Shown here: in pieces, positions 6,268 to 12,105 of the stretch
Numbering within the stretch: the stretch's first letter is position 1
How the letters are laid out: each line of letters starts with the position of its first letter
Source: Nanobdellota archaeon
Lineage (GTDB): Archaea; Nanobdellota; Nanobdellia; Pacearchaeales; GW2011-AR1
Reading direction: 5' to 3'
NCBI GenBank assembly: GCA_030688225.1
Contig: JAUYIO010000045.1
Coordinates: 1 to 15,874, forward strand
Length of the DNA: 15,874 bases
The notes under the pieces: model-generated
What the model was told of the DNA's origin: nothing
What the model saw: the letters and a program-made list of their open reading frames with translations, nothing else
Database searches by the model: none
Program-made: the position numbers and the translations under genes

Positions 6268-7111
6268 TTTTTTGGTGATAATTCTTTAATTTAAGAAATT
6301 CCTCTTTAGAAATCCCTCTACCACCAATTTCCTCTTTTCCTTCATCCAATTTATGAAAATCTGTTCCTCCAGAAATTATTAAATTATTTTTCTTTGCAAA
6401 ATCTTCCAAAATTTCTTTAGTATTCTCAGGAATTGAATCTTTCGGAGAATAATCTAACTCTATTCCATCCCCTCCAAAAGAGACAAATTCTTCTAATATT
6501 TTATTCATATTCTCCCCCAAATACCAAGGATGAGCAACAATTGCAATACCTCCTGCATTATGAATAATCTTTATGGCTTCTTCTAATTCTGTTCCCTTTG
6601 GCAAAACAAAAGCTTTTCCTTGTTTCCCTAAAAGTTCTTCAAATACTTGACTTCTTTCTTGAAATTTTTCAGGATATTTCTTCATTAAGATCTTTGCAAT
6701 AAAGGGTCTTCCAAAATGTTCTCCTTTTGTTTCCTTAACCAATTCTTCAAAAGAAATTTTATAATCTAATTCATTTAACTTTTTAATTATTTTCTTTGCC
6801 GTATCAATTGCATATTTTTTATGCCTCTCTGAAATAGTTTTTATTTCTTCCTTCTCAGAATCTATGAATAATCCAACAATATGAAGTTCTCTTACTCCTT
6901 CTGGAGGTGTTATGGTGATTTCTATTCCATGTATGTATTCTATTCCTTTCTCTTTTGCATATTTTTCAGCTTCCTTATTTGCTGTTGCTTTATCGTGGTC
7001 AGTTATTGCCATTGCAGAAATTCTTTTATTAAAAACAATATTTACTAATTCTTTAGGAGAAAAATCCCCATCAGAATGGTTTGAATGCATATGTAAATCT
7101 ATTTTTATCAT
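6254..7111 (-). CDS. PHP-domain phosphoesterase (nucleoside bisphosphate phosphatase / RNase AM-like)
   Basis: 285 residues covering the full PHP fold with its metal ligands intact: IDLHMHSNHSDG (His7, His9, Asp14), ITDHD (Asp38, His39), GIEIT (Glu64), ELHIVGLFID (His77), HFGRPFIA (His132), AHPW (His194) and GTDFHK (Asp251, His253). This arrangement matches the YciV/TrpH group, which hydrolyses 3',5'-nucleoside bisphosphates and trims RNA from the 5' end. The HFGRP block is typical of that group. The start codon overlaps the deaminase stop as ATGA, a translational-coupling junction. Within this operon it could dephosphorylate the intermediate acted on by the kinase and nucleotidyltransferase. 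A general RNase role is equally possible. Confidence 0.88.
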   Translation of the reverse strand: MIKIDLHMHSNHSDGDFSPKELVNIVFNKRISAMAITDHDKATANKEAEKYAKEKGIEYIHGIEITITPPEGVRELHIVGLFIDSEKEEIKTISERHKKYAIDTAKKIIKKLNELDYKISFEELVKETKGEHFGRPFIAKILMKKYPEKFQERSQVFEELLGKQGKAFVLPKGTELEEAIKIIHNAGGIAIVAHPWYLGENMNKILEEFVSFGGDGIELDYSPKDSIPENTKEILEDFAKKNNLIISGGTDFHKLDEGKEEIGGRGISKEEFLKLKNYHQKNAKR

Positions 7112-7641
7112 TCTATTTTTAGGTTTTTATATGTATTAAACATTTCTCTAAACTCTGGGGTATCCTTACTAGCAAAAAAATTCAATAATAAATCGCAAGA
7201 TTCTTTTGCAAATAAACCACTTCTAATCTTAGGCCATCTCTCCCTATAAAAGGGGGGAAAATTCTTTTTATCCATACCTGCAACACCTCCATAAGGGTCT
7301 GGACAACCAAAGGTAATTTTTGGTATTCTATGTAAAAGAGATGTTCCAAAACACATAAAACAAGGTTCAAGAGTAGAATATAATTCAATTGAAGATCCTC
7401 TCTTTTTTTCTTCAAGAATTGATTTAGAATGTTTTTCTATTAACCTATTTTCAGCATGAGAATACCAATCCCCATTTATATAAAGTTGATTTTTTCCCAC
7501 AGCAACAACATCCTCATTAATTGTTAGAACACTTCCTATGGGGAAATTTCCTTGTTTTCCTGCTTCTCTTGCTTCATTGATAGCAAGAGACATAATTTCT
7601 CTATCTTTCTTTGAAAAGGACATATTTTTTATAGGGGGCAT
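7108..7641 (-). CDS. Cytidine/deoxycytidylate deaminase-family protein (TadA-like zinc deaminase)
   Basis: 177 residues with the zinc deaminase signature: HAE (His62, catalytic Glu64) and EPCFMC (Cys94, Cys97). The surrounding LEPCFMCFGTSLLHRI and FGCPDPYGG follow the TadA/guanine-deaminase layout (LEPCPMCAGAI...FGAYDP) rather than free cytidine deaminase. Most archaea lack TadA, so a nucleobase or nucleotide substrate is more likely than tRNA, and transfer from bacteria is plausible. Start: a TTTAAATATATAT element (7639-7652) would put the transcript start near the second ATG at 7623, giving a 171-residue protein; the longer start is kept here but the shorter is quite possible. It opens a four-gene overlapping set that ends at 4227. 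Confidence 0.82.
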   Translation of the reverse strand: MPPIKNMSFSKKDREIMSLAINEAREAGKQGNFPIGSVLTINEDVVAVGKNQLYINGDWYSHAENRLIEKHSKSILEEKKRGSSIELYSTLEPCFMCFGTSLLHRIPKITFGCPDPYGGVAGMDKKNFPPFYRERWPKIRSGLFAKESCDLLLNFFASKDTPEFREMFNTYKNLKIE

Positions 7642-7685
7642 ATATATTTAAATGTTACCATTAAAAAGTTATTAATAATACAGGT

Positions 7686-8486
7686 TTATTTCTTACTACA
7701 TAACACAATAAAATTATAAAATTTTTTATCTAAATCACTTGCAAATAAATCAACTTTTGGGTTAACAAAAATATCTTTGGATTCTTCTATTTTTAAACCA
7801 GAATTTTCAAGCCATTTAATCGCTACTTCTTTATTTTTGAATTCTATGTAATGGCTAGGCACTGATGGCCCAATAGGTAAAGATAAAATAAATTTTGAAC
7901 TTTCTGGGGATAAAAACACAGTTTTCTTCAAATATCCTGTTGGGTTTTTAGTATGCTCAATAGAATCTTGGAATAAGAACACATCATAGTCTCCAATATA
8001 TTCCATATTATTCATATCAACTTTTTCAAAATTTATCGTCTTCTTATATGTCTTTGACCATCTAAAAAGAAGTACCTTAGCAAAATCAAATGCAGAATCA
8101 TAAAGATCAACCAAAGTAAATTTTTTTGCTGATTTATTTAGAATGTAATGTTTTATATATTTAGTTGGCACTCCAAATCCTACATCAACAGCAGTTTCAA
8201 AATTAATCTTTTTTAAAAATTCCAAAATAGTATTTTGTCTATCTTGATGCCAGCTTCCATCAAGCAGATTATGGATATACAAAACCAAACGCATTACAAT
8301 AGACTCATAAATCTCATTTTCATAATCAAAAACATCAAGATCATAATTTACATATTCTTGAATCAATTGTTCTTCTCCTAATCTAAAATATCTCAAAAAA
8401 TATTTTATTTCTTTTTTACATCTAAGATCATTAATAACAGATTTAGCAAATTCCCTAAGTTTTTTTTCTTTTACAGTTTTATTCAT
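7686..8486 (-). CDS. Class I SAM-dependent methyltransferase
   Basis: 266 residues. The SAM-binding motif AVDVGFGVPT lies at 99-108, the acidic strand end TLVDLYD at 124-130, and a UbiG-like motif IV/post-IV DYDVFLFQDSIEHTKNP at 166-182. The first 95 residues are helical and charged and may form a cap over the active site. Target unknown: small molecule and nucleic acid are both open. It is the first island gene, 31 bases after the tRNA-Ser 3' end. A TTTTAAAAAT box (8507-8516) centred 25 nt before the ATG lies directly against the attachment repeat. The 44-base gap to the deaminase, which has its own TATA-like sequence, means it may or may not belong to the same transcript. Confidence 0.82.
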   Translation of the reverse strand: MNKTVKEKKLREFAKSVINDLRCKKEIKYFLRYFRLGEEQLIQEYVNYDLDVFDYENEIYESIVMRLVLYIHNLLDGSWHQDRQNTILEFLKKINFETAVDVGFGVPTKYIKHYILNKSAKKFTLVDLYDSAFDFAKVLLFRWSKTYKKTINFEKVDMNNMEYIGDYDVFLFQDSIEHTKNPTGYLKKTVFLSPESSKFILSLPIGPSVPSHYIEFKNKEVAIKWLENSGLKIEESKDIFVNPKVDLFASDLDKKFYNFIVLCSKK

Positions 8487-8506
8487 ACTAACTAATAAAA
8501 TTTTCC

Positions 8507-8516
8507 ATTTTTAAAA
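8507..8516 (-). promoter_or_regulatory. TATA box of first island gene, abutting tRNA 3' end
   Basis: Minus-strand TTTTAAAAAT is centred about 25 nt before the methyltransferase ATG (8486) and immediately follows the tRNA-Ser discriminator base at 8517, so the cargo promoter sits exactly at the integration junction. Confidence 0.5.
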
Positions 8517-8561
8517 CGCCTTGGGCAGGAATCGAACCTGCGGACCCCGAAGGGCATGGAT
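8514..8561. repeat. 48-bp direct repeat, right copy (attachment site in tRNA-Ser exon 2)
   Basis: Identical to 4092-4139. It spans three bases past the tRNA 3' end through exon 2 and stops exactly at the intron boundary, because the left copy continues with anticodon-loop bases where this gene has its intron. Confidence 0.9.
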
Positions 8562-8664
8562 ATTTACCTTATTTTGCGAAGCACATCTTTAGGAGATGTT
8601 ACCGTAGAAGAACCTAGGTTCTTCCCGTTAGCAATCCATTGCAATACCACTATGCGACCAAGGC
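8517..8664 (-). tRNA. tRNA-Ser(GCT) with 67-nt intron
   Basis: Acceptor GCCTTGG/CCAAGGC with G73 (the serine identity base). D arm GCA/TGC with AGTGGTA loop; anticodon stem ATGGA/TCCAT; loop TTGCTAA with GCT anticodon; long variable arm CCC-TTCG-GGG typical of serine tRNA; T arm GCAGG/CCTGC with TTCGATT loop. The intron at 8562-8628 lies between positions 37 and 38, the canonical archaeal site for splicing endonuclease. It folds strongly: an 18-nt self-complementary segment at 8607-8624 and a 6-bp stem ACATCT/AGATGT at 8583-8599. CCA is not encoded. Exon 2 is the part duplicated at 4092-4139. Confidence 0.95.
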
Positions 8665-8688
8665 ATAGAGAAGATAAAATAGTTAGAT

Positions 8689-8694
8689 TTATAA
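8689..8694. promoter_or_regulatory. Shared bidirectional TATA box for two divergent tRNA genes
   Basis: TTATAA is a perfect palindrome. Its centre (between 8691 and 8692) lies 27.5 nt from the first base of mature initiator tRNA-Met (8719) and 27.5 nt from the first base of mature tRNA-Ser (8664). The 54-bp spacer has no better TATA for either gene. Transcription starting about 27 nt away would begin at the mature 5' end of both tRNAs, each beginning with a purine. Confidence 0.65.
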
Positions 8695-8718
8695 GTGTTT
8701 TTCTAATTTATTTCCTAT

Positions 8719-8810
8719 AGCGAGGTGGAGCAGTCTGGAGTGCTCGTCGGGCCCATAGCTTAATAAGCGGGAGACCCGGAGGTCGCGTGGTTCAAATCCC
8801 GCCCTCGCTA
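8719..8810 (+). tRNA. Initiator tRNA-Met(CAT) with 16-nt intron
   Basis: Acceptor AGCGAGG/CCTCGCT with A1-U72 and A73, as in archaeal initiators. D arm GAGC/GCTC; anticodon stem TCGGG/CCCGG with the three GC pairs that mark initiators; anticodon CAT at 8754-8756. The intron is best placed at 8758-8773 (between 37 and 38), giving a spliced loop of CCCATAA. Two oddities: position 33 is C instead of U, and the T stem reads GCGTGG against CCCGC, so one U must be bulged or mispaired. CCA is not encoded. Confidence 0.92.
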
Positions 8811-8817
8811 TAAATTT

Positions 8818-8838
8818 GGAATTTGAACATCAAATTCC
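8818..8838 (+). terminator. Hairpin downstream of initiator tRNA; remaining spacer without a gene
   Basis: GGAATTTGA and TCAAATTCC form a perfect 9-bp stem with an ACA loop, eight bases after the tRNA. It may help end the tRNA transcript. The rest of 8839-8995 contains a short palindrome TTTCGCGAAA but no gene, box C/D motifs or other RNA that I recognise. Confidence 0.35.
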
Positions 8839-9002
8839 GAGCAATTTCGTGGTAGTGAAGAAAATTATAAATTAATAATTCACATGCGAGATTGTGAGTA
8901 GAGTTGTTTCGCGAAAATAAATTTACGAAATCAAATTAAAAATGTGAGCGTGGAAAGGAAAAGCCATAGCTATATTTTGACGTGTTTTAAAATACCCCAA
9001 AC

Positions 9003-9013
9003 TTTTATAAATA
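9003..9013 (+). promoter_or_regulatory. TATA box for the secreted-protein gene
   Basis: TTTTATAAATA is centred about 25 nt before the ATG at 9033, with no Shine-Dalgarno between, as for a leaderless mRNA. Confidence 0.6.
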
Positions 9014-9032
9014 ACCTTTACATTATTGATTT

Positions 9033-9677
9033 ATGAAAAAGATTTTGGTGATTTTGTTTTTAGGAATGTTCATGCTTGGTTTGGTTTCTGCTTCAATAAT
9101 AACAGGAGGAGCTACTCAAGATCAAGATGCACGATATAGTGATGACCCTGAGAGGAATCAAGGAGATGAATCAGAAGTTAAGGTGATGGCGTCTGTTGGA
9201 GTAAAAGCAACAGCAGGAGAATATGTTGGTGAGGGAGGAAAAGAAATACAAATACAGGAAAGAGATGAAAATAGAGTAAGATTAAGAGTAGGAAATTATT
9301 CCGCAGATTGTGAATGTAATTTGACTCAAAACAAAACACAGGACAGAACAAGATTTTATGCACAATTATCAAATGGAAGAAATGCAGAAGTCAAAATAAT
9401 GCCAGACGTTGCTTCTGAAACAGCTTTGACAAGATTAAGGTTAAGAGTTTGTTCTGCTGAAAATAATTGTTCAATAGAATTAAAAGAAGTTGGAAGAGGA
9501 GATAATGCAGAATTAGCTTATGAATTAAGAGTAAGAAAAGAAGCAAGAGTTTTTGGTTTATTCAGAACAAGAATGCAGGTATCTGCAGAAGTTAATGCTG
9601 AAAACGGAGAGATAATAAGAACAGGAAAACCTTGGTGGGCTTTTTTGGCGAGCGAAAGCGAAGAAGTTGAAGAGTGA
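9033..9677 (+). CDS. Secreted or surface protein of unknown function
   Basis: 214 residues. Residues 1-21 form a signal peptide (MKK, hydrophobic core, then VSA-S as a likely cleavage site). The mature part is acidic with many Arg-Glu alternations, beta-prone strands and four Cys in two clusters (ADCECN near 92-95, and VCSAENNCS near 138-145) that could form disulfides outside the cell. N-glycosylation sequons (NLT, NKT, NYS, NCS) are present. The C-terminus carries a short GKPWWAFLA patch followed by an acidic tail, perhaps a membrane-associating end. Similar signal-peptide, Arg/Glu-rich proteins are frequent in DPANN genomes. No enzymatic motif is visible. Confidence 0.8.
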   Translation: MKKILVILFLGMFMLGLVSASIITGGATQDQDARYSDDPERNQGDESEVKVMASVGVKATAGEYVGEGGKEIQIQERDENRVRLRVGNYSADCECNLTQNKTQDRTRFYAQLSNGRNAEVKIMPDVASETALTRLRLRVCSAENNCSIELKEVGRGDNAELAYELRVRKEARVFGLFRTRMQVSAEVNAENGEIIRTGKPWWAFLASESEEVEE

Positions 9678-9701
9678 TTATTCTATTTTCTCTACGGAAA
9701 A

Positions 9702-9710
9702 TTTATAAAA
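9702..9710 (+). promoter_or_regulatory. TATA box that fixes the start of the following small gene
   Basis: TTTATAAAA is centred about 28 nt before the ATG at 9734. This supports that ATG over an upstream in-frame GTG at 9674 which overlaps the preceding stop. Confidence 0.55.
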
Positions 9711-9733
9711 GGTTATTGTTTTTTCAAATTATA

Positions 9734-10057
9734 ATGAGGCATATAAGTATACCTTGGCATTCTGAACTTGGAGAGAATTTTGTTGCAATTAAACTTAAAG
9801 AAAATGATGAATTAGGAGCTAGAGTTTTATTCCATAAGATTGAAGAGCATATCGGAATAAGTGGGGGAGTAATTTTATTACAAGAAGGTTATTTAAAAAC
9901 ATTTGATGAATATGATGTTCAATATGAAAAATACTTTCCAAAAACAAACAACGTACAAGAGATATATGATCATTTTAATGTAAAGGAAGAAACAAATACT
10001 GATAAATGGAAACCATCTTTAATTGATAGATTATTCTATTATTTATGTAAAAGATAA
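9734..10057 (+). CDS. Small protein of unknown function
   Basis: 107 residues from the ATG at 9734. The frame is open further upstream to a GTG at 9674, but the TATA box would fall inside that extension. The protein is soluble, with a mixed alpha/beta look: HISIPWHSELGENF, then FHKIEEHIGISGGVILLQEGYLKTFDEYD, and a C-terminal LIDRLFYYLCKR. No family motif is recognised and there is no signal peptide. It converges on the DNase I-like gene, the two ending at a shared hairpin. Confidence 0.6.
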   Translation: MRHISIPWHSELGENFVAIKLKENDELGARVLFHKIEEHIGISGGVILLQEGYLKTFDEYDVQYEKYFPKTNNVQEIYDHFNVKEETNTDKWKPSLIDRLFYYLCKR

Positions 10058-10123
10058 ACAAAAATCACTCGCTCCAAAGTCGCGATATTCATAGAACCCT
10101 TAATTGAGACAACAGAAACAGAA

Positions 10124-10152
10124 TTGAATGATTCTGAACAATAATCATTCAA
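10124..10152. terminator. Hairpin between convergent genes
   Basis: TTGAATGATT and AATCATTCAA form a perfect 10-bp stem with a nine-base loop. It lies past the plus-strand stop (10057) and overlaps the stop codon of the minus-strand gene (10145), so it could act for both directions. Confidence 0.45.
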
Positions 10153-10930
10153 CAATCTTAATTCTAACCCAAACTAAATAATGATTTGAAACTTCTTTAG
10201 TTATTTCTTTTTTATCAATCCCATAACCCTTGTATTCTTTTTTAGCATCGTCATTCAATATTATTCTGTCATAAGCACAATTATTTGAGCTTACTGCAGT
10301 GTCGTCGCTATCCTTGACAATCCAATTCCAATTTTCAAATTCTTTTTCATTTTTGTTGTTGTAATAAGAACAATCTGCATTCAAATCTCCGAGAATAATA
10401 ACATTCCCATAATCAGAAACAACATTCTCCAAATTTGATAATTCGTTTTGAACATCATCTGGCTTTACATGAATATTATAAATTGTCAAACTATAATCTC
10501 CTACTTTGAAAGAAACTTCAATAGGAGGTCTTTCCCATCTGTCTTTGCTGTCAGGATTATAATCTTTAAGATAGATTAAGTCAATTTCTTTTTTGTAAAT
10601 GACTCCGTACTGTTCTTTGAAAGAAGTTCTCCCTGCACGACTGGAAATCTTGCACGAATAACCTTGCAATTCAGAACATAATTTTGTAAAAGATGATTCA
10701 GATTTATCTCTTATTTCCTGAACAAAAATTATGTCGTACTTCTCTATCTTATCTACATAAACATTCATCAACTCTATATTCTCTGATTTATCCTCTCCGA
10801 AAACTTCCAGATTCCAGTTTGCTATTTTAATAGAAGGATATGAAAGAAAATTAACATAAATTAAATAACCTCCAAGGATTATAATGATAAAAATAACAAT
10901 GCTTATCGCTTTCTCAAGTTTTCTTTTCAT
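10145..10930 (-). CDS. Membrane-anchored DNase I-like endonuclease
   Basis: 261 residues. Residues 8-28 are one membrane helix with Lys/Arg before it, so the catalytic part should face outside. The body is the endonuclease/exonuclease/phosphatase fold and specifically DNase I-like: IANWNLEVFGE (Asn40), IIFVQEIRD (Glu72), RTSFKEQYGVIY (101-112), NIHVKP (His154), GDLNADCSYY (Asp182, Asn184), NNCAYDRI (Asp221) and SNHYLVW (His250). Cys187 and Cys218 match the two cysteines of the stabilising disulfide in vertebrate DNase I. The usual SDH before the end is SNH, so that acidic residue is Asn. Expected action is nicking of extracellular DNA, possibly nucleotide scavenging. A TATA box AAATTTATAA (about 10949-10959) lies 25 nt before the ATG. 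Confidence 0.88.
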   Translation of the reverse strand: MKRKLEKAISIVIFIIIILGGYLIYVNFLSYPSIKIANWNLEVFGEDKSENIELMNVYVDKIEKYDIIFVQEIRDKSESSFTKLCSELQGYSCKISSRAGRTSFKEQYGVIYKKEIDLIYLKDYNPDSKDRWERPPIEVSFKVGDYSLTIYNIHVKPDDVQNELSNLENVVSDYGNVIILGDLNADCSYYNNKNEKEFENWNWIVKDSDDTAVSSNNCAYDRIILNDDAKKEYKGYGIDKKEITKEVSNHYLVWVRIKIVE

Positions 10931-10971
10931 AAAAAAGAAATGAATCAGAACATTATAAATTTGTTGATAAT

Positions 10972-11793
10972 CTACTCGTCTTCATTTTCAGGATTTTTAT
11001 TAATGTCGCTTGTTTTCCTGTAACTTATGTGATTCCTGTCTAAAACATCTATGACTTCTTGTCGTCTTTCAGAATTTCCAAGCCCTTTCCAATCAATCAA
11101 AACAAAATCAATTTCCTCTTCTGTTCCTTCCACTGCTTGCATAATCATATCGTCATTAATTGGAAGAGAATACTGGGGGATAATATGAGAAATTGCAATA
11201 TTTGAATTCAATTGAATCTTATTAAAATTAGGACAATAATGAGGTCCTCCAATTCCAACTGCAATTTCATGGTAAGGGTTTTCCTTAAATTCTTTTATAG
11301 TGTCAGAAATTGTTTTTGCGACGACAAATCCAGCTTTTTTGTTTCTCCACTCTTCTTCTGTTGCACCTATTTCTATGAAGATACACGGCTTGTTAATTAA
11401 TGGACCGTGATGTGTGCATTCCAATGTTATCTTGTAATCTTTCAAATCAAACTTTTTTGCAGTTTCATTTAATTTTTCAAAAATAAACTTTTCAAAAAGT
11501 GCAGAAGTTTTGCAAACTTGCCTATTCTTCCCTCCAAGTTCTGCCACTCTCCAGTTTCCTGGAGCATGAACAGAAAGAGTTTTTTCTTTTTTTTCAGATT
11601 TATGTTTTGAAGCAAAAATTATAAAATCAAATTGATTAATCTTCTCTATGTTTAAGTTTTCCTCATGAATTATCTCTTTGTCAACAAGATAAAACTTAAA
11701 ATTCTCTGCAGGAAACTGCGAAAGATTTGTTGTGATATTTACTCCAGCTTTATCAAGTTTGCTTGCAACAACAAGGAATTTTTTGTATGTCAT
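10972..11793 (-). CDS. dtdA: D-aminoacyl-tRNA deacylase
   Basis: 273 residues, the usual archaeal length. DtdA (Dtd2, related to plant GEK1) removes D-amino acids from mischarged tRNAs. The family blocks are clear: IIFASKHKS (58-66), LSVHAPGNW (73-81), ECTHHGPL (125-132), PCIFIEIGATEEEW (136-149), GIGGPHYCPNFNK (180-192) and ISHIIPQYSLP (201-211), with the histidines and cysteine that bind zinc. The C-terminus ends in an acidic tail (NPENEDE). A minus-strand AATATTTAAG near 11819-11828 gives a promoter about 29 nt before the ATG; the gene is divergent from the small membrane-protein gene. Confidence 0.96.
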   Translation of the reverse strand: MTYKKFLVVASKLDKAGVNITTNLSQFPAENFKFYLVDKEIIHEENLNIEKINQFDFIIFASKHKSEKKEKTLSVHAPGNWRVAELGGKNRQVCKTSALFEKFIFEKLNETAKKFDLKDYKITLECTHHGPLINKPCIFIEIGATEEEWRNKKAGFVVAKTISDTIKEFKENPYHEIAVGIGGPHYCPNFNKIQLNSNIAISHIIPQYSLPINDDMIMQAVEGTEEEIDFVLIDWKGLGNSERRQEVIDVLDRNHISYRKTSDINKNPENEDE

Positions 11794-11800
11794 TGAATAA

Positions 11801-11809
11801 ATATAAAAA
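11801..11809 (+). promoter_or_regulatory. TATA box in divergent dtdA / membrane-protein promoter region
   Basis: ATATAAAAA is centred about 26 nt before the ATG at 11831. The 37-bp spacer therefore holds back-to-back promoters for both genes. Confidence 0.55.
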
Positions 11810-11830
11810 CTATCTTTCTTAAATATTATT

Positions 11831-12067
11831 ATGTTAGAAATTTATAAATTGTTTATAGGGGTTTTGTTCTTAATGTTAGGTTTTTCAATAGGAAATTATC
11901 TTGCATCAATAACAAAAGACGAAAGAAAACAAGGACAAAAATGGTTCAGGTTAATTATAATTGCAAGCTTAATTGGAGGGTTAATTAGCCTCATAGCAAG
12001 GAATGATGTTTTGTTATTCACGTTCTTTTTTATAGCCATTGTAACGAGTAGAAGCCTTAAAAAATAA
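11831..12067 (+). CDS. Small membrane protein of unknown function
   Basis: 78 residues with two or three membrane helices (about 5-25, 41-57, 60-74) separated by a charged loop ITKDERKQGQKWFR. No catalytic motif is seen and I do not recognise the family. It sits between dtdA and dphB with its own TATA box. The codon pattern and AT content match its neighbours. Confidence 0.7.
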   Translation: MLEIYKLFIGVLFLMLGFSIGNYLASITKDERKQGQKWFRLIIIASLIGGLISLIARNDVLLFTFFFIAIVTSRSLKK

Positions 12068-12076
12068 AGAATCAAA

Positions 12077-12086
12077 CTTAAAAACC
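12077..12086 (+). promoter_or_regulatory. TATA box for dphB
   Basis: CTTAAAAACC is centred about 25 nt before the ATG at 12106, with no Shine-Dalgarno in between. Confidence 0.5.
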
Positions 12087-12105
12087 CTTATTCACTTTTT
12101 TATTT

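Larger units (their letters stand above)
4092..8561. mobile_element. tRNA-Ser-bounded genomic island (integrase-less) with five cargo genes
   Basis: The interval is bounded by a 48-bp perfect direct repeat derived from the 3' part of tRNA-Ser(GCT): 4092-4139 and 8514-8561. The right copy is part of an intact tRNA gene; the left copy is an orphan fragment. Between them are only five minus-strand genes (methyltransferase, deaminase, PHP phosphoesterase, APH-fold kinase, nucleotidyltransferase) and terminator-like hairpins. No integrase, replication protein or virion gene is seen, so it is either a decayed element, or mobilised by an integrase elsewhere. Boundaries are well supported; mobility is inferred. 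Confidence 0.7.

Noticed and set aside
8839..9000. A C/D-box or other small RNA in the spacer after the initiator tRNA
   Set aside because: No RTGATGA / CTGA boxes or kink-turn pattern were found; only a short palindrome TTTCGCGAAA is present.
9674..9733. GTG start giving a 20-residue longer form of the small protein
   Set aside because: The TATA box for the gene lies inside this extension, and the ATG at 9734 has the standard spacing.
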